Below, one piece after another: positions 7,494 to 15,329 of a DNA stretch of 64,000 bases. The DNA comes from Nonomuraea aurantiaca. Lineage in GTDB: Bacteria > Actinomycetota > Actinomycetes > Streptosporangiales > Streptosporangiaceae. Where the stretch lies: NCBI RefSeq assembly GCF_020215705.1, contig NZ_JAIWNB010000034.1, positions 39,800 to 103,799 on the forward strand, in the 5' to 3' direction. The translations under genes and the position numbers were made by a program. Below the pieces are notes generated by a model. The model was not told the DNA's origin and did not search any database. It was given only the letters and a program-made list of their open reading frames with translations. Position 1 is the stretch's first letter, and every line of letters begins with the position of its first letter.

Positions 7494-9704
7494 TTACTTG
7501 AAGCGGCGCAGGCGCAGGCTGTTGCTCACCACGAACACGCTGGAGAACGCCATCGCGGCCCCTGCGATCATCGGGTTGAGCAGGCCGAGCGCGGCCAGTG
7601 GCAGGGCGGCCACGTTGTAGGCGAATGCCCAGAACAGGTTGCCCTTGATGGTGGACAGCGTGCGGCGGGACAGGCGCAGCGCGTCGGCCGCCACCCGCAG
7701 ATCGCCCCTGACCAGGGTCAGGTCGGAGGCCTCGATGGCGGCGTCGGTGCCGGTGCCCATCGCCAGCCCCAGGTCGGCCTGGGCGAGCGCGGCGGCGTCG
7801 TTGACCCCGTCACCCACCATGGCCACGACCTTGCCCTCGGCCTGCAGCTTCTTGACGGCATCGACCTTGTCGGCGGGCAGCACCTCGGCTATGACGTCGT
7901 CGATGCCCACCTCGGCCGCCACCGTACGGGCCACGGCCTCGTTGTCGCCGGTCAGCAGAACCGGTGTCAGGCCGAGCGCCCGCAGGTCGGTGATGGCCTG
8001 CTTGCTGGTCGGCTTGACCACGTCGGCCACCACCAGCACCGCGCGGGCCTGGCCGTCCCAGCCGACCGCCACCGCGGTGCGGCCCTTGGCCTGCTCGTCG
8101 GCCAGCTTGCGTTCCAGATCGACGGGCAGGCGCTGGGACCACTCCGCCAGCAGCCGGGGACGGCCGACCAGCACCGCGTGGCCGTCGACGATGCCCTGTA
8201 CGCCGAGCCCTTCCACGTTGGCGAAGTCCTCCACCGTGGCGTCGGAGCGGGCCTCACGGGCGATGGCCTGGGCGATCGGGTGCTCGGAGGCGTGCTCCAG
8301 CGCGCCCGCCAACCTCAGGACCTCTTCGCGGTCCTCACCCTCGGCGAGGTGGACGGCGACCAGGGTCATCTTGCCCTCGGTGACCGTGCCGGTCTTGTCC
8401 AGCACGATCGTGTCGACCTTGCGGGTCGACTCCAGCACTTCCGGGCCCTTGATCAGGATGCCCAGCTGGGCGCCCCGCCCGGTGCCGACCAGCAGCGCGG
8501 TCGGCGTGGCCAGGCCCAGCGCGCAGGGGCAGGCGATGATCAGCACGGCGACCGCCGCGGTGAAAGCCGCCGCCGCGCCGTTGCCCGTGCCGAGCCAGTA
8601 TCCGAGCGTCCCGACCGCCAACGCGATCACGATCGGTACGAAGATCCCCGAGATGCGGTCGGCCAGCCGTTGCACCTGCGCCTTGCCGGTCTGCGCCTCC
8701 TCGACCAGCCTGGCCATCTGCGCGAGCTGGGTGTCCGCGCCCACTCGGGTGGCCTTGACGATCAGGCGGCCGCCCGCGTTCACCGTGGCGCCGGTGACCG
8801 CGTCGCCGGGCTTCACCTCGACGGGTACGGATTCGCCGGTCAGCATCGAGGCGTCCACGGCGGAGCTGCCCTCGGTGATCACGCCGTCCGTGGCGATCTT
8901 CTCGCCCGGCCGGACGACGAAGGTGTCGCCGACCTGCAGTTGCTCGGTGGGGATGCGGCGGCCGTCGGCCAGTTCGACCTCTTTGGCGCCCAGTTCCAGC
9001 AGCGCCTTCAGGGCCGCGCCGGCGCGGCGTTTGGCGCGGGCCTCGAAATAGCGACCGGCCAGGATGAACGCGGTCACCGCCGCCGCCGTCTCGAGGTAGA
9101 TGTTGCCCGACCCGTCGGAGCGCTCGATGGTGAACGAGAAGGGATGCGTCATGCCGGGCGTACCCGCCGTGCCGAAGAACAGGGCCCACAGCGACCATCC
9201 GAGCGCGGCCAGCGTGCCCAGCGAGATCAGCGTGTCCATGGTGGCCGCGCCGTGCCGGAGGTTGGTCCAGGCGGCCTTGTGGAAGGGCCAGCCCGCGTAC
9301 ACCACCACCGGCGCGGCCAGCACCAGCGACAGCCATTGCCAGTTGGTGAACTGCAGCGCCGGGATCATCGCCATCGCCACCACCGGCACGCTCAGCACCA
9401 ACGCGGTGCGCAGGCGCTGGCGCAGCGGCCGCAGCTCGTCCTCCGGCTCCTCCTGTCGCTGCGCCTCCGTCTTGGGCGGGGCGGGCAGAGCTGCGGTGTA
9501 ACCCACCTTCTCCACCTCGCTGATCAACTGCTGCGGGTCGATGTCCTCGGGGAAGGTGATCTTCGCCTTCTCCGTCGCGTAGTTGACGGTCGCGGTCACG
9601 CCGTCGAGCTTGTTCAGTTTGCGCTCGATGCGGTTGGCGCAGGAGGCGCACGTCATGCCGCCGATGGTGAGTTCGACAGCTCTGCCTTCAATGAGGGAAG
9701 ACAT
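7494..9704 (-). CDS. copA: Copper-type P1B ATPase
   Basis: This is a 736-residue heavy-metal ATPase that exports Cu(I) across the membrane. The ATG before SSLIEGRAVELTIGG is used because it follows a GAAAGGGGGAGTG site and the preceding stop at 9721. Domains: HMA metal-binding domain with GMTCASC (Cys19, Cys22), eight membrane segments, actuator TGES (MLTGESVPVEV), the CPC metal motif in TM6 (IIACPCALGLATPTALL), phosphorylation DKTGTVTEGK, the HP motif (HASEHPIA) and GDGVNDAAAL. All catalytic motifs are intact. It follows a His-rich secreted protein gene by 16 bases, forming an operon under a CsoR-like box. Confidence 0.95.
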   Translation of the reverse strand: MSSLIEGRAVELTIGGMTCASCANRIERKLNKLDGVTATVNYATEKAKITFPEDIDPQQLISEVEKVGYTAALPAPPKTEAQRQEEPEDELRPLRQRLRTALVLSVPVVAMAMIPALQFTNWQWLSLVLAAPVVVYAGWPFHKAAWTNLRHGAATMDTLISLGTLAALGWSLWALFFGTAGTPGMTHPFSFTIERSDGSGNIYLETAAAVTAFILAGRYFEARAKRRAGAALKALLELGAKEVELADGRRIPTEQLQVGDTFVVRPGEKIATDGVITEGSSAVDASMLTGESVPVEVKPGDAVTGATVNAGGRLIVKATRVGADTQLAQMARLVEEAQTGKAQVQRLADRISGIFVPIVIALAVGTLGYWLGTGNGAAAAFTAAVAVLIIACPCALGLATPTALLVGTGRGAQLGILIKGPEVLESTRKVDTIVLDKTGTVTEGKMTLVAVHLAEGEDREEVLRLAGALEHASEHPIAQAIAREARSDATVEDFANVEGLGVQGIVDGHAVLVGRPRLLAEWSQRLPVDLERKLADEQAKGRTAVAVGWDGQARAVLVVADVVKPTSKQAITDLRALGLTPVLLTGDNEAVARTVAAEVGIDDVIAEVLPADKVDAVKKLQAEGKVVAMVGDGVNDAAALAQADLGLAMGTGTDAAIEASDLTLVRGDLRVAADALRLSRRTLSTIKGNLFWAFAYNVAALPLAALGLLNPMIAGAAMAFSSVFVVSNSLRLRRFK

Positions 9705-9720
9705 CACTCCCCCTTTCTGC

Positions 9721-10638
9721 TCAGTGCGTGTTGTCGCCGTGGGACGGGCTGACACTCGGCTCCGCCGCGGGCTTGGGCTGTCCGGCCGCCGCGCGGGCGG
9801 TGAAGTCGGCGGTGCGTACCTTGCCGGCGTGCTGGAAGTCCAGGAACAGCCGGTAGTCGCCGCCGCTGGGCACTTCGGCATAGAAGGTGATCTCGGGCCC
9901 GGCCTTGTCGCTTTCTTCCGGATGTACGTGTAGATAGGCCAAATCCCCGGCCCGCAGCGCCACCAGGTGGCCGTACGCCCCCAGGTATGGCTGCAGATCC
10001 GTTACCGGCTTGCCGTCCTTGCTCACGCTCAGCGTGAGCTTGCTGGCCTGGCCGGGAACCAGGTCGCCCGTCAGGGAAACCGTGTAACCGTCCACCTCCG
10101 CCGTACGAGTGACCGCGGGCAGGGCTCGCGGCTGGTAGTCGCCCGCGACCGGCACATCCGTACCAAGTGTCAGACCGCTCCCACCCGCGGGAGCGAAGTC
10201 GGCGAAGGCCCGGTAGGCGCCAGGATCGGCCAGCGTCAGCTTCACCGACCACACCCCGTCACCGGCCTGTTCGGGGTGCAGGTGCTGGAACGCCGCCAGG
10301 TCACGTGAGACCAGAATGAAATGGAGCTTTTTATCGTGTTTCACCTGGTAGTCGGTCACCGGCTTGCCATCGGGCCCTGTCACGGTGAACCGGAAATCGG
10401 TGGGCTCGCCGGCCTTGACGGTGGTCAACGGATTGAGGGTGTAGCCGTTCTCGGACACCTGCAGCCCTCCGGGGGTATCGGCCTGCGGTTCTGCGACGAC
10501 CTCGGCGTGGGCGCTCCCATGGCTCGGCCGCGCCGGTGCGGGGGTACTCTCCCCGACCGCGCTCCCGACGCCCAGGGCGCCACCGAAGACGACGGCCAGC
10601 CCCACGGCGTAGGCACCTAGTTTGCTCGCGGTGTTCAT
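9721..10638 (-). CDS. Secreted His-rich metal-handling protein
   Basis: This is a 305-residue exported protein. The N-terminal signal or anchor is MNTASKLGAYAVGLAVVFGGALGVGSAVGE. Two beta-sandwich-like repeats follow. Each ends in a His cluster (FQHLHPEQAG near residue 118 and YLHVHPEES near residue 235) preceded by a KHDKKLHFILV or YLGAYGHLVAL strand. The duplicated HLHPE/HVHPE motifs look like Cu or other metal ligands and match proteins commonly placed next to actinobacterial CopA. The C-terminus is Pro/Ser-rich and ends SHGDNTH. It is first gene of the operon with copA; the upstream promoter overlaps a CsoR-like box. Periplasmic-side metal delivery is inferred. Confidence 0.75.
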   Translation of the reverse strand: MNTASKLGAYAVGLAVVFGGALGVGSAVGESTPAPARPSHGSAHAEVVAEPQADTPGGLQVSENGYTLNPLTTVKAGEPTDFRFTVTGPDGKPVTDYQVKHDKKLHFILVSRDLAAFQHLHPEQAGDGVWSVKLTLADPGAYRAFADFAPAGGSGLTLGTDVPVAGDYQPRALPAVTRTAEVDGYTVSLTGDLVPGQASKLTLSVSKDGKPVTDLQPYLGAYGHLVALRAGDLAYLHVHPEESDKAGPEITFYAEVPSGGDYRLFLDFQHAGKVRTADFTARAAAGQPKPAAEPSVSPSHGDNTH

Positions 10639-10690
10639 GTCATACCGCCTCCTCGGTCGTCAGGAACGCTTTCGACTCCTTCAACATACT

Positions 10691-10707
10691 ATACCCCCCC
10701 ACCGTAT
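10691..10707. promoter_or_regulatory. CsoR-like box 2 (ATACCCC-N5-CGTAT)
   Basis: ATACCCCCCCACCGTAT reads on the minus strand as ATACGGTGGGGGGGTAT and continues AGT. It therefore overlaps a candidate -10, TATAGT, for the copA operon 53 bases upstream of its ATG. Same 17-base spacing as the boxes at 6948 and 14510. Confidence 0.65.
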
Positions 10708-10716
10708 TCCCACCCG

Positions 10717-13002
10717 CTACATGAGTTTGTCCGGAGTGATGGGGAGGGAGCGGACGCGTTCGCCGGTCGCGTGATAGACGGCGTTCGCGATGGCGGCCGC
10801 CACGCCCACGATGCCGAGCTCGCCGATGCCCTTGGCGCCCAGCGGGGTCTGCGGGTCGGGCTGGTCGACGAAGTGGATGTCGATGGCGGGCACGTCGGCG
10901 TGCGTGGGCAGGTGATAGTCGGCCAGGCTGCGGTTGACGATGAGGCCGGTGCGCTCGTCGAGCAGCGTCTCCTCGGTCAGTGCCATGCCGATGCCCATGA
11001 TGATGCCGCCGCGCATCTGGCTGGTGGCCTGCTTGGGATTGACGATCCTGCCGCCGTCGAACGCCCCGACCCAGCGCGTGACGCGCGCCTCGCCGGTCTC
11101 CTCGTCGACCCGCACCTCGCAGAAGTGCGCGCCGTAGGAGTAGGTGCCCCGCTTGACGGTCTGGTACGGCAGCGCCGACTTCCCCGTCACCTCCACGGCC
11201 TCCACCCCGGCTCTGGCCAGAATGCGCTCGTAGCTCTGACCCCCGCTGGGCCCGAACAGGCCACCGGCGCGGGTGTCCACCTCCTCGAACGACCGTCCCG
11301 CCAGCGGTGAGCCGGTGTCGCGCACCAGCTTCAGCAGCTCGCGGACGAGGTTGTCGCGGGCGGACCAGATGGCCGAGGCCAGCGTCGTGGTCGCGGCCGA
11401 GGCGCCGGGGATGCGGGTCCTGGCCACGTCGGAGTCGCCCTGCTCGAAGCGGATCCGGTCAAGAGGCAGCCCAAGACGGTCGGCCGTGGCCTGGCTCTGC
11501 GCGGTCGAGGTGCCGGCGCCCAGCTCGTTGGTGCTGCTGCGGATGGTGACGGTGCCGTCGGCGGCCAGGCGCAGCTGCACTCCGGCGATGAGCACGGCGT
11601 CGGGGTTGATCGCCGCGGCCATCCCATGCCCGATGAGCCAGCGGCCGTCCCGCGTCGCGCGGGGTGCGGGTGGGCGCCGGGACCAGCCGAACGCCTCGGC
11701 GCCCAGAGCGTACGCCTCGCGCAGGTGGCGGCTGGTGAACCTGATGCCGCTCATCGGGTCCCGCTCCGGTTCGTTGCGCAGGCGCAGCTCAAGCGGGTCG
11801 AGGCCGAGCCGCCAGGCCAGCTCGTCCATGGCGGATTCCAGCGCGAAGGATCCTGGGGCGACGCCGGGGCCGCGGAAGAAGGCGTTCTGGATGCGGTCCA
11901 GGCGGACGACCTGCTGGGCGACGTGGACGTTGGGGCAGGTGTACAGGTGGCGGGAGGCGGCGACGGCGGCCTCGGCGAACTCGTCGGTCGTGCACGGGGC
12001 CAAGGCGTGGTGTTCGAGCGCGGTGAGCCGCCCCGTGGCATCGGCGCCGAGCGCGACGCGGCTGCTGGTCGGGGCCCGGCCGCCGGTCATGGCGAACACG
12101 TCGGCCCGCGACAGCACGAGCTTGACGGGACGGCCGGAGAGCTTGGCCGCCGCCACGGTGAGCCAAACGTGCGGCCAGGCCGGCGTCTTGCCGCCGAAGC
12201 CGCCACCGATGAACGGCGCCAGCACGCGGACGTTCTCCTCGGCGAGCGAGAACTTCTTGGCCAGCATCTCCTTGACGCCGTAGGGGTACTGCGCGGTGTC
12301 GTGGACCGTGAGCCGGTCGCCCTCCCAATGGGCCACGGTGGCGTGCGGTTCCATGGCGTTGTGGTGTTCGAGCGGCGTGGTGTACTCGGCCTCGACCGTG
12401 GCCGTCGCCGCGCCGAGCGCCGTACGGACATCGCCGCGCCTGGTCACGGGCTCCTCCAGCACGGCGTGCGCGGGAGTGTACGGTTTCCCGTCGGCCATCG
12501 ACAGCCTGGCGGGCCACGGCTCGTAGTCGGCATGAATCAGCGACGCCGCGTACCGGGCCTGTTCCAGGGACTCGGCCACGACGACCGCGATGGGCTGGCC
12601 GTACCAGAAGATCTCGTCGGTGTTGAGCACCGGCAGGCTCATCGCGGCGGCGCCGAGCGGGCCCTTCATGGTGGCGTAGGCAGGGGTGCGCTTCATCGCG
12701 GGCGCGTTCTCGTGCGTCATCACGAGCAGCACGCCGGGCGCCGGCGGAACGTGGACGGCGGTGACCCGGCCCCTGGCGATGGTGCTGCCCACCACGACCG
12801 CGTAGGCGAGGCCGGGGAGTTGCCGCTCGGCCGTGTAGCGGACGGCGCCGGTGGCCTTGGCCCGGCCGTCCAGCCGGTCGGTCGGCCTGCCGAGCTCGGC
12901 GCGGCGGTGGGCCAGGGGATCGGGCCTGCCGTCGGGCAGGAGTCTGGCCAGCCTGGTCAGCGCCTTGCCGGCGAGGGTGAAGCCGCGTGCGGCGAGATTC
13001 AT
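10717..13002 (-). CDS. Molybdenum-binding subunit of a PaoC/YagR-type aldehyde oxidoreductase
   Basis: This is a 761-residue large subunit of the xanthine dehydrogenase family, which oxidises aldehydes or N-heterocycles with molybdenum cofactor. The ATG overlaps the preceding gene's stop as ATGA. Visible signatures: RLDGRAKATGAVRYTAE near the N-terminus, the cofactor loop FIGGGFGGKT, the AFFRGPG substrate/cofactor motif, ELGAGTSTAQSQ, and the active-site glutamate in LGAKGIGELGIVG. It is third of three overlapping genes (Fe-S, FAD, Mo), the order of paoABC in enteric bacteria. The promoter before the first gene overlaps a CsoR-like box, which is unusual for such an enzyme. The substrate is not predictable. 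Confidence 0.9.
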   Translation of the reverse strand: MNLAARGFTLAGKALTRLARLLPDGRPDPLAHRRAELGRPTDRLDGRAKATGAVRYTAERQLPGLAYAVVVGSTIARGRVTAVHVPPAPGVLLVMTHENAPAMKRTPAYATMKGPLGAAAMSLPVLNTDEIFWYGQPIAVVVAESLEQARYAASLIHADYEPWPARLSMADGKPYTPAHAVLEEPVTRRGDVRTALGAATATVEAEYTTPLEHHNAMEPHATVAHWEGDRLTVHDTAQYPYGVKEMLAKKFSLAEENVRVLAPFIGGGFGGKTPAWPHVWLTVAAAKLSGRPVKLVLSRADVFAMTGGRAPTSSRVALGADATGRLTALEHHALAPCTTDEFAEAAVAASRHLYTCPNVHVAQQVVRLDRIQNAFFRGPGVAPGSFALESAMDELAWRLGLDPLELRLRNEPERDPMSGIRFTSRHLREAYALGAEAFGWSRRPPAPRATRDGRWLIGHGMAAAINPDAVLIAGVQLRLAADGTVTIRSSTNELGAGTSTAQSQATADRLGLPLDRIRFEQGDSDVARTRIPGASAATTTLASAIWSARDNLVRELLKLVRDTGSPLAGRSFEEVDTRAGGLFGPSGGQSYERILARAGVEAVEVTGKSALPYQTVKRGTYSYGAHFCEVRVDEETGEARVTRWVGAFDGGRIVNPKQATSQMRGGIIMGIGMALTEETLLDERTGLIVNRSLADYHLPTHADVPAIDIHFVDQPDPQTPLGAKGIGELGIVGVAAAIANAVYHATGERVRSLPITPDKLM

Positions 13003-13970
13003 GACCTGACTCCTTGCAACGCTCGCCGGATCAGGCGCCGGGCCAGCTCGGCCTTGAACGCGTTGTGCGCGTTGTGCGCGCGCTGGCGGGAGCCGGCCAG
13101 CGCCTGTCCGGCCGCCTGGTGGATGAGCTCGTCGTCGAGAGAGGTGCCGGTCAGCAGTTCTTCGGCTTCGTACGCGCGCCACGGCTTGGCGGCCACCCCA
13201 CCCAGCGCGATGCGTACGCGGGTCGCGCGGCCCGCTTCCATGCGGACGACGGCGGCCACGCTGACCAGCGCGAAGGCGTAACTGGCCCGATCGCGCACCT
13301 TGAGGTACACCGAGCGGCCCGGCTGAGCCGGCGGCAGGTCGATGGACGTGACCAGCTCCCCCGGCGCGAGCATCGTCTCCACGTGCGGCGTGTCTCCGGG
13401 CAAGCGGTGGAAGTCCACCAGCGGTACGGGGTCGCGGCCCGCGATGTTGACCACGGCGTCCAGGGCGGCCAGGGCCACGCACATGTCCGACGGATGTACG
13501 GAGACGCAGCTCTCGCTCGTGCCGAGGATGGCGTGCGTGCGGTTGAACCCGTCGAGAGCGGCGCAGCCGGCGCCCGGATCACGTTTGCCGCAGGCCGAGT
13601 GCCGGTCGTAGAAGTAGCCGCAGCGGGTGCGCTGCATCAAGTTGCCGCCCACGGTCGCGCGGTTGCGCAGCTGGGGGGAGGCGCCGTTCAGGATGGCCTG
13701 GGCCAGGACCGGATAGCGATCGCGGATCCGCTCGTCGGTGGCCACCCGCGTGTTGCGGACCAAGGCCCCGATCCGCAGGCCGCCGCCCGGCTGCTCCTCG
13801 ATGTCGGCCAGCGGCAGCCGGGTGATGTCCACGAGCTCGCGCGGCGTCTCGATGCCCTGGCGCATCAGGTCGACGAGATTGGTGCCGCCCGCCAGGTACT
13901 TCGCCCCTCCTGCGGCGAGGGCGACGGCCGAGGAGGTGTCGGTGGCCGGTACGTAGGAGAACGGGTTCAC
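12999..13970 (-). CDS. FAD-binding subunit with extra Cys cluster (PaoB/YagS type)
   Basis: This is a 323-residue subunit that passes electrons from the Fe-S subunit to FAD. The GTG start (VNPFSYVPATD) overlaps the upstream stop by four bases. FAD motifs: YLAGGTNLVDLM (about 25-36) and ATVGGNLMQRTRC (about 105-117). Unlike ordinary xanthine dehydrogenase FAD subunits, it has four cysteines at about 117, 127, 136 and 155 in RTRCGYF, SACGKRDPGAGC and TSESC. This is the pattern of the [4Fe-4S] insertion in E. coli PaoB. The C-terminal domain follows from about residue 190. The Pao-type assignment of the whole operon depends mainly on this subunit. Confidence 0.9.
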   Translation of the reverse strand: MNPFSYVPATDTSSAVALAAGGAKYLAGGTNLVDLMRQGIETPRELVDITRLPLADIEEQPGGGLRIGALVRNTRVATDERIRDRYPVLAQAILNGASPQLRNRATVGGNLMQRTRCGYFYDRHSACGKRDPGAGCAALDGFNRTHAILGTSESCVSVHPSDMCVALAALDAVVNIAGRDPVPLVDFHRLPGDTPHVETMLAPGELVTSIDLPPAQPGRSVYLKVRDRASYAFALVSVAAVVRMEAGRATRVRIALGGVAAKPWRAYEAEELLTGTSLDDELIHQAAGQALAGSRQRAHNAHNAFKAELARRLIRRALQGVRS

Positions 13971-14458
13971 CGTGCGACCTCCCGCACCGCCGCCAGGATC
14001 CCGTTGTACGCGCCGCACCGGCACAGGTTGCCCGCCAGCCGTTCCCTGATCTCAGCGTCCGTCAGACCGGCCTCGCCCACAGCGCTCGGTACCTCGGCCT
14101 CGTACTCGGCGAGCATGGCCACGGCCGAGCAGACCTGGCCCGGGGTGCAGTAGCCGCACTGCAGGCCGTCGTTGCGGACGAACGCCTTCTGCATCGCCCG
14201 GCCGGCCTCTGATGACGCCAGCCCCTCGATGGTGGTGACCTCCGCGTCCGCGCACTGCGCGGCGAGCACGAGGCAGGAGTTGACCCGCTCACCGTCCAGC
14301 AGCACCGTGCAGGCGCCGCAGGCCCCCTGGTCGCAGCCCTTCTTGGTGCCGGTCAGGCCGAGGTGCTCGCGCAGGCAGTCGAGCAGGCTGACCCGGGAGT
14401 CCAGCTCCAGCTCGTGTTCGCGGCCGTTCACCGACAGCCGCAGCTGAATGGATGACAT
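13967..14458 (-). CDS. 2Fe-2S subunit of the aldehyde oxidoreductase (PaoA/YagT type)
   Basis: This is a 163-residue protein with two iron-sulfur domains. The plant-ferredoxin type has CDQGACGACTVLLDG plus a fourth Cys in VNSC. The all-helical [2Fe-2S] domain has LQCGYCTPGQ and LCRCGAY. I chose the second of two nearby ATGs (MSSIQLRL) because the AGGAGGA site is correctly spaced for it. E. coli PaoA carries a Tat signal for periplasmic export, but none is visible here, so this enzyme is probably cytoplasmic. It is first gene of the Fe-S/FAD/Mo operon. The 5' leader carries the palindrome GTACAT-CC-ATGTAC (14477-14490) and a CsoR-like box at the promoter. Confidence 0.92.
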   Translation of the reverse strand: MSSIQLRLSVNGREHELELDSRVSLLDCLREHLGLTGTKKGCDQGACGACTVLLDGERVNSCLVLAAQCADAEVTTIEGLASSEAGRAMQKAFVRNDGLQCGYCTPGQVCSAVAMLAEYEAEVPSAVGEAGLTDAEIRERLAGNLCRCGAYNGILAAVREVAR

Positions 14459-14509
14459 CCGCATTCCTCCTATCTCGTACATCCATGTACGGGTTCTAGA
14501 AGGGGGACT

Positions 14510-14526
14510 ATACCCCTCCTCCGTAT
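14510..14526. promoter_or_regulatory. CsoR-like box 3 (ATACCCC-N5-CGTAT)
   Basis: ATACCCCTCCTCCGTAT on the minus strand reads ATACGGAGGAGGGGTAT followed by AGT, overlapping a candidate -10 (TATAGT) of the aldehyde oxidoreductase operon. The GGGGTATAGT context is identical to that of the copA box at 10691. It also lies 130 bases upstream of the divergent response-regulator gene. Confidence 0.65.
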
Positions 14527-14539
14527 GAGGGTTGATTCG

Positions 14540-14557
14540 TGGCTGATACATGGCTGA
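14540..14557 (+). promoter_or_regulatory. Direct repeat, candidate OmpR-type binding site
   Basis: TGGCTGATACATGGCTGA contains TGGCTGA twice, one helical turn (11 bp) apart. That is the usual arrangement for OmpR/PhoB-family regulators. It lies in the divergent region directly upstream of such a regulator gene, so autoregulation is plausible. Confidence 0.4.
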
Positions 14558-14641
14558 GGCATCACGGATGTCCGCGGCTTGTATCGTCTGTTGCGCCAAA
14601 GCTCTTGGGGAGAAATGTCGGTTTCGGAGGTCGGAGGCAGG

Positions 14642-15328
14642 GTGTCGGCTCCGGTGACCGTGCTGCTCGTCGAGGACGACGAGGTGATCCGCAAGACCGT
14701 CGGGATGGTGCTGGAGCGCTACGGCTATCGCGTGAGCACGGCGGGCGATGGCCTGACGGGCCTGGAACTGTTCAGGGAGCAGCGGCATGACGTGCTCCTG
14801 CTGGACGTGATGCTGCCGGGGCTGGACGGCATCGGGCTGTGCCGGCAGGTCAGGGAGTGGAGCCTGGTGCCGATCCTGATGATGTCCGCGCGTGGTGACG
14901 CCCTCGACGTGGTGTCGGGGCTGGAAGCGGGGGCCGACGACTACGTGGTCAAGCCGGTCGACACCTCCGTGCTGGTGGCCAGGATCCGTTCCCTGCTGCG
15001 CCGGGCCTCCTTCGCTCCGGGTCCTGAACACGTCCAGGAGGCCACTGAGCTGGTATTCGGGGACCTGACCATCGATCCGCAAGGGCTGGTGGTGCGCCGC
15101 GCCGGTGAGCCGGTCGAGCTGGCTCCCACCGAGTTGCGGCTGCTGCTGGAGTTCGCCGCGAATCCGGGGATCGTGCTGGACCGGCAGACGCTGCTGCGCA
15201 ACGTCTGGGACTACGGCTGGGACGGGGACAGCCGCGTCGTCGACCTGTGCGTGCAGCGGCTACGCAAGAAGATCGGCGCCGACCGGATCGAGACGGTGCG
15301 CGGCTTCGGTTACAAGCTGCGGCGCTGA
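14642..15328 (+). CDS. OmpR-family response regulator
   Basis: This is a 228-residue protein. I use the GTG in VSAPVTVLLVEDD because GGAGG at 14632 is ideally spaced; an ATG at 14615 is a poorer alternative. The receiver domain (1-120) has acidic pocket EDDE, phosphoacceptor Asp in VLLLDVMLPGLDG, and Thr/Lys-equivalent MSARGD and DDYVVKPVD. The C-terminal winged helix (about 130-227) has PTELRLLLEFAANPGIVLDRQTLLRNVW and SRVVDLCVQRLRKKIG. It is followed after one base by its kinase gene. Resembles CseB/MtrA-type actinobacterial regulators. Its position opposite the aldehyde oxidoreductase and near copA suggests envelope or metal stress, an inference only. Confidence 0.92.
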   Translation: MSAPVTVLLVEDDEVIRKTVGMVLERYGYRVSTAGDGLTGLELFREQRHDVLLLDVMLPGLDGIGLCRQVREWSLVPILMMSARGDALDVVSGLEAGADDYVVKPVDTSVLVARIRSLLRRASFAPGPEHVQEATELVFGDLTIDPQGLVVRRAGEPVELAPTELRLLLEFAANPGIVLDRQTLLRNVWDYGWDGDSRVVDLCVQRLRKKIGADRIETVRGFGYKLRR

Positions 15329-15329
15329 C

